From Limnoperna fortunei (taxonomy: Eukaryota; Mollusca; Bivalvia; Mytilida; Modiolidae), in contig OX104123.1 in the NCBI GenBank assembly GCA_944474755.1, positions 18,108,275-18,172,274 of the forward strand: 64,000 nucleotides of DNA, in the 5' to 3' direction. Below the pieces are notes generated by a model, which saw only the letters and a list, made by a program, of their open reading frames with translations, was not told the origin of the DNA and searched no databases. Below are positions 11,167 to 22,976 of the stretch, piece after piece. Positions within the stretch are counted from its first letter, which is position 1. Each line of letters begins with the position of its first letter. Position numbers and translations under genes: made by a program.

Positions 11167-14100
11167 GTAAAGAAAAATCTTTGCAAAACAATAACAGAGT
11201 AAGAGCATTTTCAGACCGTGATACCATTGTGTCAACACCATCTACATTTGAAATGCATTCTGACCACTATAGATCAATACTTTTCAACAACTGTGATTCG
11301 ATGACAACTGTAAATGACTTTGTTGACCATGAACCTCAATATTTTGGGACAACTCAAACGATTTTTGTCTGCTTCACCTTTTTTAATTGTCGTCTTTGTG
11401 TTACGTGACCATGTTTGACATATGCCATGAATAGTTTTGAGGTATTCAAAGAGTTCCCATTTTCTTTTCAAATTAGTTTTAAAGTCCTCATTTGTACAAT
11501 ATTTCTAATTAGAAAAATGGTTTTTCAAACATTGTAATTTTATCCCACTCATTGTCAATGAACATAGATTTATACTCCGTATGTAATGACGGAATATCAT
11601 CAGTCGTTACGGTGGAAAGCAAGCAACCATAGAACTCTGTCTCAGATACAGATTTAAATAATCCTATTATTGTTTTTGTAAACTCTTTTGTTTTCGCAAT
11701 ATCCATTTACTATTTCACGTGTCCAAATATGACAGTTTATGTCTTTTTTATATAAAAATGTTGAACTTTCGAGAAAAAAAACTAGTCATCGAATGATAAA
11801 CTTTGTTCAAATAATTTGCTAATAATGATTTGTACAGACTTTCTAAACTATATATCCTTAGATAGCCTAAAAAATTATAAACCATACATAATCAATGGCA
11901 TTAGGTCCAATTTACCCATGTTTTTTACTATCTTTTGAGGATGGAACATTAGAAAATACCAGTCATGACAAGCTCTCTGAACAGAGATTGCCAATCTTTT
12001 GAAAAAAACACTCGCTTGCTAGACGTAAAGGAAGCTTCCAATCAACCATCAAGTCCTGCGTCAATGTAAAAAAGTACTTGTCTGCTGCTGTAGTTGTAAA
12101 TGGCTGCAAGCTACCTTCTGACCACTTTTTAAGAAAAAAACCCGCCATCGACCTTTCATATCAGCACATGTAATCAGTTATTTCTTCGCTCAGGTATATA
12201 ACCCTGCTTACATTAATATTATGCCTTCCATGCAGGAATCTTGCTACATGATTAGTTACATCATTATGCAGAGACATCTTGGCAAAACAATAATAGAGTA
12301 AGAGCATTTTCAGACCGTGATACTATTGTGTCAACACAAACTACATTGGATGACAACTGTAAATGACTTTGTTGACCATGAACCTCAATATTTTGGGACA
12401 ACTCAAACGATTTTTGTCTGCTTCACCTTTTTTAATTGTCTTTGTGTTACGCGACCATATTTGACATATGCCATGAATAGTTTTGAGGTATTCAAAGAGT
12501 TCCCAATTTCTTTTCAAAGTATTTTCAAAGTCCTCATTTGTACAATATTTATAATAAGAAAAAAACAGGTTTTCAAACATTGCAATTTTACTTGTCTGCT
12601 GCTGTAGTTGTAAATGGCTGCAAGCTACCTTCTGACCACTTTTTAAGAAAAAAACCCGCCATCGACCTTTCATATCAGCACATTATGTAATCAGTTATTT
12701 CTTCGCTCAGGTATATAACCCTGCTTACATTAATATTATGCCTTCCATGCAGGAATCTTGCTACATGATTAGTTACATCATTATGCAGAGACATCTTGGC
12801 AAAACAATAATAGAGTAAGAGCATTTTCAGACCGTGATACTATTGTGTCAACACAAACTACATTGGATGACAACTGTAAATGACTTTGTTGACCATGAAC
12901 CTCAATATTTTGGGACAACTCAAACGATTTTTGTCTGCTTCACCTTTTTTAATTGTCGTCTTTGTGTTACGCGACCATATTTGACATATGCCATGAATAG
13001 TTTTGAGGTATTCAAAGAGTTCCCAATTTCTTTTCAAAGTATTTTCAAAGTCCTCATTTGTACAATATTTATAATAAGAAAAAAACAGGTTTTCAAACAT
13101 TGCAATTTTATCCCACTCATTGTCAATGAACATAGATTTATACTCCGTATGTAATGACGGAATAGCATCAGTCATTACGGAGGAAAGCAAGCAACCATAG
13201 AACTCTGTCTCAGATACAGATTTAAATAATCCTATTATTGTTTTTGTAAACTCTTTTGTTTTGTTTTCGCAATATCCATTTACTATTTCACGTGTCCAAA
13301 TATGACAGTTTGTCTTTTTTTATATAAAAATGTTCAACTTTCCAGGAAAAGAACTAGTTATCAAATGATAAACTTAGTATAAATAATTTGCTAATAATGA
13401 TTTGTACAGAATTTCTAAACTATATATCCATCGATAGCCTAAAAAAATAAACCATACATAATCAATGGCATTAGGTCCAATTGTCATGACAAGCTCTCTG
13501 CACAGAGATTGCCAATCTTTTGAAAACACTCGCTTGCTAGACGTAAAGGAAGCATCCAATCATCCATCAAGTCCTGCGTCAATGTAAAAAATGACTTGTC
13601 TGCTGCTGTAGTTGTACATGACTGCAAGCTACCTTCTGACCTTCCATGCAGGAATCTTGCTACATGATTAGTTACATCATTATGCAGAGACATCTTGGCA
13701 AAACAATAATAGAGTAAGAGCATTTTCAGACCGTGATACTATTGTGTCAACACAAACTACATTCGATGACAACTGGAAAGTGACTTTGCTGACCATGAAC
13801 CTCAATATTTTGGGACAACTCAAACGATTTTTGTCTGCTTCACCTTTTTTAATTGTCGTCTTTGTGTTACGTGACCATATTTGACATATGCCATGAATGG
13901 TTTTGAGGTATTCAAAGAGTTCCCAATTTCTTTTCAAAGTATTTTCAAAGTCCTCATTTGTACAATATTTATAATAAGAAGAAACTGGTTTTCAAACATT
14001 GCAATTTTATCCCACTGATTGTCAATGAACATAGATTTATACTCCGTATGTAATGACGGAATATCATCAGTCATTACGGAGGAAAGCAAGCAACCATAGA

Positions 14101-15605
14101 ACTCTGTCTCAGATACAGATTTAAATAATCCTATTATTGTTTTTGTAAACTCTTGTTTTCGCAATATCCATTTACTATTTCACGTGTCCAAATATGACAG
14201 TTTATGTCTTTTTTATATAAAAATGTTCAACTTTCGAGGAAAAAAACTAGTCATCGATTGATAAACTTTGTTTTAAATATTTGCTAATAATGATTTGTAC
14301 AGAATTTCTAAACTATATATCCATAGATAGCCTAAAAAAATTAACCAACCATAATCAATGGCATTAGGACCAATTCACCCATGTTTTTTACTGTCTTTTT
14401 AGGATCGAACATTAGAAAATACCTGTCATGACAAGCTCTCTGAACAGAGATTGCCAATCTTTTGAAAAAACACTCGCTTGCTAGACGTAAAGGAAGCATC
14501 CAATCATCCATCAAGTCCTGCGTCAATGTAAAAAATGACTTGTCTGCTGCTGTAGTTGTACATGACTGCAAGCTACCTTCTGACCTTCCATGCAGGAATC
14601 TTGCTACATGATTAGTTACATCATTATGCAGAGACATCTTGGCAAAACAATAATAGAGTAAGAGCATTTTCAGACCGTGATACTATTGTGTCAACACAAA
14701 CTACATTCGATGACAACTGGAAAGTGACTTTGCTGACCATGAACCTCAATATTTTGGGACAACTCAAACGATTTTTGTCTGCTTCACCTTTTTTAATTGT
14801 CGTCTTTGTGTTACGTGACCATATTTGACATATGCCATGAATGGTTTTGAGGTATTCAAAGAGTTCCCAATTTCTTTTCAAAGTATTTTCAAAGTCCTCA
14901 TTTGTACAATATTTATAATAAGAAGAAACTGGTTTTCAAACATTGCAATTTTATCCCACTGATTGTCAATGAACATAGATTTATACTCCGTATGTAATGA
15001 CGGAATATCATCAGTCATTACGGAGGAAAGCAAGCAACCATAGAACTCTGTCTCAGATACAGATTTAAATAATCCTATTATTGTTTTTGTAAACTCTTGT
15101 TTTCGCAATATCCATTTACTATTTCACGTGTCCAAATATGACAGTTTATGTCTTTTTTATATAAAAATGTTCAACTTTCGAGGAAAAAAACTAGTCATCG
15201 ATTGATAAACTTTGTTTTAAATATTTGCTAATAATGATTTGTACAGAATTTCTAAACTATATATCCATAGATAGCCTAAAAAAATTAACCAACCATAATC
15301 AATGGCATTAGGACCAATTCACCCATGTTTTTTACTGTCTTTTTAGGATCGAACATTAGAAAATACCTGTCATGACAAGCTCTCTGAACAGAGATTGCCA
15401 ATCTTTTGAAAAAACACTCGCTTGCTAGACGTAAAGGAAGCATCCAATCATCCATCAAGTCCTGCGTCAATGTAAAAAATGACTTGTCTGCTGCTGTAGT
15501 TGTACATGACTGCAAGCTACCTTCTGACCACTTTTTAAGAAAAAAAACTCGCCATCGACCTTTCATATCAGCACATTATGTAATCAGTTATTTCTTCGCT
15601 CAAGG
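11167..15605 (-). repeat. Tandem array of a decayed minus-strand coding unit
   Basis: At least five tandem units of roughly 0.5-0.95 kb. Each has TTCCATGCAGGAATCTTGCT, CATTTTCAGACCGTGATAC and TCAGTCATTACGGAGGAAAG in the same order. On the minus strand each unit reads similar peptides: TKEFTKTIIGLFKSVSETEF, then FIDNEWDKIAMFEN, NWELFEYLKTIHGICQ, CPKILRFMV and FFTLTQDLMDDW. The peptides occupy different frames and are separated by stops. One unit (12270-12690) has an internal deletion and is repeated at a spacing of about 517 bp. The protein has no motif I recognise. The array continues at 19400-20322 beyond a transposon. It could be an amplified exon block of a host gene or part of a mobile element; I cannot decide. 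Confidence 0.7.
13641..15528. repeat. Perfect-looking 944-bp tandem duplication
   Basis: 13641-14584 and 14585-15528 appear identical by eye, both starting CTTCCATGCAGGAATC and both ending ACCTTCTGAC. The neighbouring units differ by several percent. This is therefore the youngest duplication in the array, a recent unequal exchange, or an assembly artefact. Confidence 0.85.
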
Positions 15606-15607
15606 TA

Positions 15608-15633
15608 CAGTTGGGTGCAGTCCTAACATAACA
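15608..15633 (+). repeat. Left terminal inverted repeat of the 3.79-kb element
   Basis: Pairs with 19372-19397 at all but one position. Next to it lies CATGCTAGTTAACTTGTAAA, which matches the inner side of the right end imperfectly. Confidence 0.85.
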
Positions 15634-15639
15634 TGCTAG

Positions 15640-15960
15640 TTAACTTGTAAAGCAGAGATTCTGACTGCTTTAAGTTAACTTCGAGCTGAGAATTTGACTG
15701 GTTTGAGCAGAGATTTTGACAACCCAAGTTAACATGGGCTGTTCTTTTGACAATTTTTTTTATACAATATATTTCTGTCCATTTGACAATTTGTTGACAA
15801 TTTCTGTCAACTGGACAATTTTTTTTCTCTTGACAATTTTGTCACGTAACAAGTTTGTCAACAGGACATTTTTTGTTCTGACAATTTTGTCCACTGGACA
15901 TTTTTATTTTAGAAATTTATGTCCACTTTGTCAACTTGCTAACCTTTCGACTGCACTTTA
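15640..15960. repeat. Left subterminal short repeats
   Basis: Loose tandem repetition of TTGACAATTTTGTC, GTCCACTGGACATTTT and AGCAGAGATT words. Several are near-palindromic (GTCCACTGGAC). The same words make up 18990-19370 at the other end. Subterminal repeats of this sort can be transposase-binding sites, which is inference. The 81-codon ORF across it is repetitive and not credible. Confidence 0.6.
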
Positions 15961-16559
15961 AAACACTTTTAACTTTTACCTTTTTAATGTTTTTTGACAA
16001 TTTTTTTTTACGAAAGACCGACTGGTTGTACCGTACGTCCATTTATTTTATCTGCGCGTTGTCGGAATGAAAAGATGAAAGATGAAACTCAAATCCTTTG
16101 TGGTTTATTAAAATCCTACTACCAAAAAACAATCGATATAATACAAAATTAGTAATGAAAGAATTTTATATTGAATATTTGTTTGCTATTTACATGTTTC
16201 TGGAGGATATCATATCAACAAAAATGTTTTAAATCATAAACATATTACTTATTGCGACGTTGTTTCCTTTAATGAAATATTACCGGTAATGGGCGATATT
16301 AATGTATAGTCTAATAAAGTGAGACATATCTTTGTTACATAAATATCTATCAATCAAGCGATTCTTCGATATCATAATATTATTACAACTCTTGAACTTA
16401 GCAAGCATTCAAAATATAAATTAAGTCTACATTATGTATCCAATTTAAGATACATTGCAATATCCAAAATGTGTGATAATAATAAAAAAAAGGTTAAAAA
16501 TCTATGAGAGTTATGTATTTTAACCACTAAATCTTAATGTAAAATATCTTATATTTACA

Positions 16560-18480
16560 ATGGTAAAACCCCACGTTTTGGTTGCAACTTTGGATATCAG
16601 GAATGATTTTATATGTAAAATATGGTTTTAATTCCATCACTGATATCCCCAGAGTGATTTTATACATAAAAGTTTTGTTATTACTCAGGTTTCAGGATTG
16701 ATATTATATGTAAAATATAGTTTTTTTTTCCCATCACTATGGTCTCAGGAATGATTTTATATGTGAAATATGGTTTTTAATTGCATCGCTAAAGTCTAGA
16801 GATTGATTTTATATGTTAAATATGGATTTTAATTGCATCGCTTGGGTCTCCAGAGTGATTTTATATGTGAGATATTGTTTTTTATGGCATTACCAAGGTT
16901 TCAGGAATGATTTTATATGTGAAATATGGTTTCTAGTTTAATTTATAAAGTCTCGAGATTGATTTTATATGTTAAATATGGATTTTAATTGCATCGCTTA
17001 GGTCTCCAGAGTGATTTTATATGTGAGATATTGTTTTTTATGGCATAACCAAGGCTACAGGAATGATTTTATATGTGAAATATGGTTTCTAGTTTCACTG
17101 CTAAAGTCTCAGGATTGGTTTTATATGTTAAATATGGATTTTAATTGAATCACTTAGGTCTCCAGAGTGATTTTATATGTGAGATATTGTTTTTTACGCC
17201 ATTACCAGGCTTCAGGGATGATTTTATATGTGAAATAATGTTTCTAGTTGCATTGCTAAAGTGTCGAGATTGATTTTATATGTTAAATATGGATTTAAAT
17301 TGTATCGCTTAGCTCTCCAGAGTGATTTAATATGTTAGACATTGTTTTTTTATGGCATAACCAAGGCTTCCGGATTGATTTTATGTGTGAAATATGGTTT
17401 CTAGTTGCATTGCTAAAGTGTCGAGATTGATTTTATATGTTAAATATGGATTTTAATTGCATCACTTAGGTCTTCAGAGTGATTTTATATGCGACATGAT
17501 TTTTTATTACTTTGCTAAAGTCTTATTAGTGATTTTATATGTTAAATATATTTTTTAAATGTATTGCCAAGGTTTCAGGATTGATTTATATGCAGAATAT
17601 GGTTTTAATTCCATCAATAGGGTCTCAGGATTGATTTTATATGTAAAATATGGTTTGGAATTGCATGGCTAAGGTCTCCAGAGTGACTGTATATGTGAAA
17701 TATAGTTTTTAATTTAATTGCTACAGTGTCATAAGTGATTTTGTTTGTTAAATATGGTATTTAATTGCATCACTTAGGTCTCCACAGTGATTTTATATTT
17801 GAAATATGGTTTTTGATTACATTGTTTTAGTCTCATTATAGATTTTATATGTTAAATATAGATATTTAATTTTAAAAGTTTCAGTATTGATATAAGTGAA
17901 TGATGGTTTTTTAATTCCATCACTAAGGTGTCAGGATTGATTTTATATGTTGAATATTTTGTTTTTATGGTATTGCCAAGGTTTCAGGATTGAATTTATA
18001 TGCAAAATATGGTTTTTAATTGCATGGCTAAGGTCTTTAGAGTAATTTTATATGTGAAATATAGTTTTCAGTTGCATAGCTTTAGTTTCTTTAGTGATTT
18101 TATATCTAAAATATTCTTTTTAATCACATGGCTAAGGTCTCCAGAGTAACTTTATATGTGGAATATGGTTTAAATTGCATTGCTATAGTCTCCTGATTGG
18201 TTTTATATGTTCAATATAGTTTATATTTGCATTATAAATGTCTCAGGATTGATTTCATATGTGAAATATGGTTCTTAATTGTATTTCTATGGGATCAGGA
18301 TTGATTTTATATGTGAAATAGGGTTTTCAATTGCATCACTTAAGTATTTGGAGTGATTTTGTATGAAAAATATGTTTTTTAATTGCATCGCGAAAGTTTC
18401 TGGAGTGATATTATGTATTTAATATGGTTGTAATTTATATTTCTATTTTCTCAGGAGTGATTTGATATGAAGAGGTTTTA
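16560..18480. repeat. 52-bp minisatellite with a higher-order triplet
   Basis: About 35 diverged copies of a unit like TGATTTTATATGTGAAATAT, then GGTTTTTAATTGCATCGCTA and AGGTCTCAGGA. Between about 16800 and 17510 three variants alternate in fixed order. The first has TTAAATATGGATTTTAATTG, the second GTGAGATATTGTTTTTTATG, the third GTGAAATATGGTTTCTAG. This gives a higher-order period near 157 bp repeated over four times. Outside that stretch the units are more irregular. Confidence 0.85.
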
Positions 18481-18989
18481 ATTTGGGATTTTATGTTTGA
18501 TTTGTTTTAAATTGTGGATTTGAAGTTAAAACGCATATCCTAGGATATAGGCAGCCATGATTTGAAAACTAATTAATATTATTTAGTGTGAAATTAAAAG
18601 TGAAATGTAAATATTAATAATAGATTTAATGATACCGACATACAGATGAGTTATAACAGTATTATTATTAAATAAAAATATTACAGGTTAGGATTTATAC
18701 TTTTATATTGTTATTCAACTACACAAAAAATATGATTGCTCAATCATAATAACAAAACATAATAATAATAGAAATGTAGGGAGAGCTACAGTCTAAATAT
18801 GTAACCACAACGGCTTGCTATACATTTACCGAAACGCGGACGGGAAAGAAATCGCGTTCTTTAAAATAGACTGCCGTAGATTTCGTTAACTAATTTTTGG
18901 TGAACGTTTAATTGACAGTTTGTACCGAAATGATTAAATAAAGCATATATTTTGACTTTTTGTACAAAGGGACATTTTGTGACTTGAAA

Positions 18990-19370
18990 ATTGAAAAGCA
19001 GAGATTTTGTCCACTGGACATTTTTGTCACGTGACTATTGAAAAGCAGAGATTTTGACAATTTTTGCCCACTGGACATTTTTGTCACGTGACAATTGAAA
19101 AGCAGAGATTTTGACAATTTTTGTCCACTGGACATTTTTGTCACGTGACATTTGAAAGCAGAGATTTTGACCGTTTTTGTCAATTTGACAAAAGCAGAGA
19201 TTTGGACCGTTTTTGTCCACTTGACAAAAGCAGAGAATTTGACAATATTCAAAGCAGAGATTTGGACAAAATTTTGTCCCGTCAAAGCGGTCAAATTGAC
19301 TGCTTTTTGGTCAAAAAGCAGAGATTTTTTCTCTCAAAAGCAGAGATTTGGACTGCTTTAAATTAACTTT
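18990..19370. repeat. Right subterminal repeats
   Basis: Five or more copies of AGCAGAGATTTTGACAATTT, then TGTCCACTGGACATTTTTGT and CACGTGAC, about 60 bp each at first, then shorter. GTCACGTGAC is a perfect palindrome. ORFs on both strands here (for example 18908-19294) only reflect the repeat. Confidence 0.75.
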
Positions 19371-19399
19371 ATGTTATGTTAGGACTGCACCTAACTGTA

Positions 19400-20322
19400 T
19401 ATAACAAGGTTTACATTAATATTATGCCTTCCATGCAGGAATCTTGCTACATGATTAGTTACATCATTATGCAGAGAACAATCTTGGCAAAACAATAATA
19501 GAGTAAGAGCATTTTCAGACCGTGATACCATTGTGTCAACACAATCTACATTCGATGACAACTAGAAAGTGACTTTGTTGACCATGAACCTCAATATTTT
19601 TGGACAACTTAAACGATTTTTGTCTGCTTAACCTTCTTTTAATTGTCGCCTTTGTGTTACGTGACCATATTTGACATATGCCAAGAATAGTTTTGAGGTA
19701 TTGAAAGAGTTTCCATTTTCTTTTCAAAGTAGTTTCATAGTCCTCATTTGTACAATATTTATAATAAGAAAAATGGTTTTTAAACATTTGCAATTTTATC
19801 CCACTGATTGTCAATGAACATAGATTTATATTTCGTATGTAATGACGGAATATCATCAGTCATTACGGAGGAAAGCAAGCAACCATAGAACTCTGTCTCA
19901 GATACAGATTTATATAGTCCTATTATTGTTTTTGTAAACTCTTTTGTTTTGTTTTCGCAATATCCATGGACTATTTCACGTGTCCAAATATGACAGTTTA
20001 TGTCTTTTTTATATAAAAATGTTCAACTTTCGAGAAAAAAACTAGTCATCGAATGATAAACTTTGTTTAAATAATTTCCTAATAATGACTTGTACAGATT
20101 TTCTAAACTATATATCCTTAGCCTAAAAAATTATAAACCATACATAATCAATGGCATTAGGTCCAATTTACCCTTGTTTTTTACTATCTTTTTAGGATGG
20201 AACATAAGAAAATACCAGTCATGACAAGCTCTCTGAACAGAGATTGCCAATCTTTTGAAAACACTCGCTTGCTAGACGTAAAGGAAGCATCCAATCAACC
20301 ATCAAGTCCTGCGTCAATGTAA
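19400..20322 (-). repeat. Last unit of the minus-strand coding array
   Basis: Continuation of the array of 11167-15605 after the transposon, starting TATAACAAGGTTTACATTAA. The minus strand again carries the EYLKTI-type and FIDN-type peptides with stops. It ends near CCTGCGTCAATGTAAA at about 20322. The remaining 280 bp to the next gene show no repeat or signal that I recognise. Confidence 0.7.
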
Positions 20323-20605
20323 ATAAATTACGATACGAAATATGTTTTTACAATTACGTAACGAAATCTTAAAAAGATTCATGCCATAACTTCATCGAAG
20401 TAGAATATTTCTGTTGTTGATAAAGCACAAGTAGTTTATGTATGAAATGTGTATTCGGATTTCTATAAGAACTTAGATTTCTATTATCCGTTTTAGCTCT
20501 CACTCTCAGTTTATGCAGAAAATTTTACGGCGACCGTCATTGTATTAGTATGGAGATTTTAGTGTCATGAAAATGTAAACTTAAGCGTGGTCTTCTTTTA
20601 AAGCT

Positions 20606-20978
20606 ATGGCAGCTTCTAGTCAAACACCTCAGACATCTAATCATAAAGAGAAAACATATGATACGCTAATTGCACTACACCATTTTGCTACTGAAGTAAA
20701 GAGGCGTTTGCTAAAGTATCATTTACAAAGGAATAATTTGGACCTATGTGATTTATTCAAAGACAAAAGACAAGAAATCTGGATGTTTGAAGACGTTAAG
20801 CAGGCTCTTCGTAAGTCTTCAGTTGTACGGCTTAAAGATCTCTCATTAAATACACTGAACTACATTTCGAAATTTTACTGTAACGATTTGTTCTGGAACA
20901 GCTGTTTAGACGATGGTAAATTGACATTTGAAGATTTTTTAAATATGCATAGTTCCGAAATTCATGATCTTACTAAAT
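20606..20978 (+). CDS. Exon 1 of a putative multi-exon gene (N-terminal helical part)
   Basis: Starts ATGGCAGCTTCTAG, with G after the ATG, and encodes MAASSQTPQTSNHKE followed by a largely helical, charged segment (FEDVKQALRKSSVV, then FEDFLNMHSSEIHDLTK). I know no family for it. The open frame runs on to 21085, but the last 35 residues of that reading are hydrophobic and unlike the rest. A GT at 20979 and an AG at 21054-21055 (AAAATTTCAG) would remove a 77-bp phase-1 intron and continue in the frame of the next exon. A plain frameshift is the alternative. The donor GTACC is weak. Confidence 0.55.
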
Positions 20979-21055
20979 GTACCAATACTTTCATCTTTTA
21001 TTTAATAGAAGTTATAGTCTTTTTAGTATTTTCGGTGGTAGATGTAAAATTTCAG

Positions 21056-21384
21056 CAAAACCAGGAATCGAGTTTATTTCTTTAAATCAGAATGTCCATG
21101 ATGTATTGCTAAATGCCTTTTGTCCGCTAAGACGTTCTGTCAATTGTCTGACAGACGACCAAAGAACAATATACAAAATCGTTGTTTTCAAAGAAAACAT
21201 TAAGGAAGATATATGAACGTCTATAAAAAGACACTCGAATACTATAGCCAAAAGATACAAGAAAGATAAATCGGCAATGCTTAAGATACAATCCTTGAGA
21301 AATAGCTATTTTGACGAAAAGCAGTGTTTGGAAAATCGTAAACGAATGTTAGAGGATTCATTAAATGATGTCTTATTTGTACAG
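21056..21384 (+). pseudogene. Exon 2, with an in-frame TGA
   Basis: Continues the same gene: KPGIEFISLNQNVHDVLLNA, then TDDQRTIYKIVV. A TGA follows at 21214-21216, after NIKEDI. The same frame then continues with coding-like sequence (KRHSNTIAKRYKKDKSAM, then LENRKRMLEDSLNDVLFVQ) up to a good donor ACAG|GTATGT at 21384/21385. The single stop may be a real null allele, a pseudogene mark or a base error (TGG would keep the frame open). I found no intron that removes it in phase. No domain recognised. Confidence 0.5.
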
Positions 21385-22564
21385 GTATGTTGTATTCAAC
21401 TAACTAAATTTATATCTGACTTCTTTCTGTCTGATTTAAAATGGCAAATAAATTACACAACATTATACTAAAATATGTGACGTAATCCCAGCTGAAATGT
21501 ATTCTTGTTAATGTACTGCTGTATGCAAGACGTTTCCTGGGTCTGTTAATTGCAAAACGATTGTTTGTTCTGCATGAATACGAATATCTTATTTATTCCT
21601 AACAAACTACAATATTGGGATTTTCATATTTCGTGATAGGATACTTTCTCTATAAAGTTAGTCAAAATAATGTATTCCAATGCCAAGGATTTTATATTTT
21701 GCTTGAATTATAAAAATCTAGTCTAAGTTGGCCTGGTAAAAAATCTGATCTGTTTAATTATCTACGAAAACTTGACCATGATACAACTGAAATTTGTTTC
21801 ACTTGGCACAATTCAGGCTTATTACAGAAGTTTTCAGAAATGCCAATCAGTTAAAATGGAATATTATAATTGTAATAAATTGTTTACAAGAACATTAAAC
21901 CGTCATACATCATGGATAAGTAAATTTGCAACATTTTGTAATAATAATTGGTACAATACTATAACTGGGAATGAGAGAAATAGCATGCTTATCATGCCGA
22001 AAAGTACACAGTTTTTCCGAGCCAAAGCCTAGGGCACTAGTGGTATTAAAATGACACAAAACTTGATTTTAAGTGAATGTCCAGTTAACATATGTTGTAT
22101 TATACTGAACCCTACCAGTGAATTGAGATTTTGATGCAGGAAATACCTATGTGCAACTATATTTGGTCTTTCTGTATATAGAGCAATGTTTGTTGTTGTT
22201 TCTCTCAGTCTACAGATTTACATAACGTTATTATCTAAATTTGCAAGCTCCACGTTGCTGCCATCGCCATTTTGGCAATGGTCCTATTTAGCCTCATACT
22301 TTTAGACATAAGTAAGTAAAATATAAGTCAACATAATGACTATCTATCAATGACAGTTAAAAAAGAAGTCATGAAATATTACTACTGGACTATTGGCCAT
22401 GGTAAAGGTTTGTAATGCTTATTGGCCGAAGGAATAGTCATTAAAGGGGATGTATGTGCGAAACAATGAAAATGTAAAAGTTATAAATTGCGATGAAAAT
22501 AATTTATAACATATAATTAAATAATCGTATTGACTACATCTCTGAAGCGTTGTCTTTTATTCAG

Positions 22565-22649
22565 GATCAAGGATTTTGTGACCATATACGTCAAGCATTG
22601 CATAGTCTCTCACAAGAGGAAAGATTGCTGTTAATAAAGCAGCTTTGTT
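22565..22649 (+). CDS. Exon 3 (85 bp)
   Basis: Acceptor TTTATTCAG at 22564, donor GTAAGT at 22650. In the phase left by exon 2 it reads DQGFCDHIRQALHSLSQEER, then LLLIKQLC, with no stop. The consensus donor and continuous frame support it. Unknown domain. Confidence 0.65.
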
Positions 22650-22898
22650 GTAAGTATAGTTGATTTTTTTATTACTTTACTAACAAAGTAAATTAAAGTA
22701 TTTAATAATTATAAATTTCATTGTATTCTCCTCAACAAACTTTAAAAAAATTTAACACATACGCGGTAATGTAGAAATCTTTGACTGTATTAATGCTTCC
22801 CTTTTTATGTCTTCTCTTCCACCAACTTCTTTTTGGCTAATTATAATTTATTGCTCTAACATGCAATTTATCGAGCTAACAAATATTTGTTTTACCAG

Positions 22899-22976
22899 GC
22901 AAGGAAATCTCTGTTGTACTTCCACATGGACAATATAAAAACGGGATGTATAAGGATGCAGTTTTAAATGCTGCAG
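22899..22976 (+). CDS. Exon 4 (78 bp)
   Basis: Acceptor TTTTACCAG, donor CAG|GTAATT. Phase 1 on both sides. It reads KEISVVLPHGQYKNGMYKDA, then VLNAA. A short, symmetrical exon. Confidence 0.65.

Larger units (their letters stand above)
5963..11760. repeat. Segmental duplication, copy B
   Basis: Second copy of the block at 201-5395. The offset is about 5762 bp at its start and about 6295 bp near its end, and the 500-bp insertion at 9047-9546 accounts for most of the change. At its right end it runs directly into the tandem units of 11.2-15.6 kb, which are further copies of its last part. The duplication and the array therefore probably arose by related events. Confidence 0.85.
15608..19397. 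mobile_element. TA-flanked DNA transposon, non-autonomous, 3.79 kb
   Basis: The inverted ends are CAGTTGGGTGCAGTCCTAAC at 15608 and GGACTGCACCTAACTG ending at 19397. They match over about 26 bp with one difference, and more loosely over about 55 bp. TA is present on both sides (15606-15607, 19398-19399). Neighbouring array units show the empty site, GCTCAGGTATATAACCCTGC (12191 and 12708), so the insertion point is directly visible. TA target and CAGT start fit the Tc1/mariner group by structure only. No transposase ORF was found, so it would need an enzyme supplied elsewhere. The interior is mainly tandem repeats (separate entries). Confidence 0.85.

Noticed and set aside
18908..19361. ORFs of 60-128 codons on both strands
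   Set aside because: They follow the subterminal repeats of the TA transposon and repeat the same short peptides.
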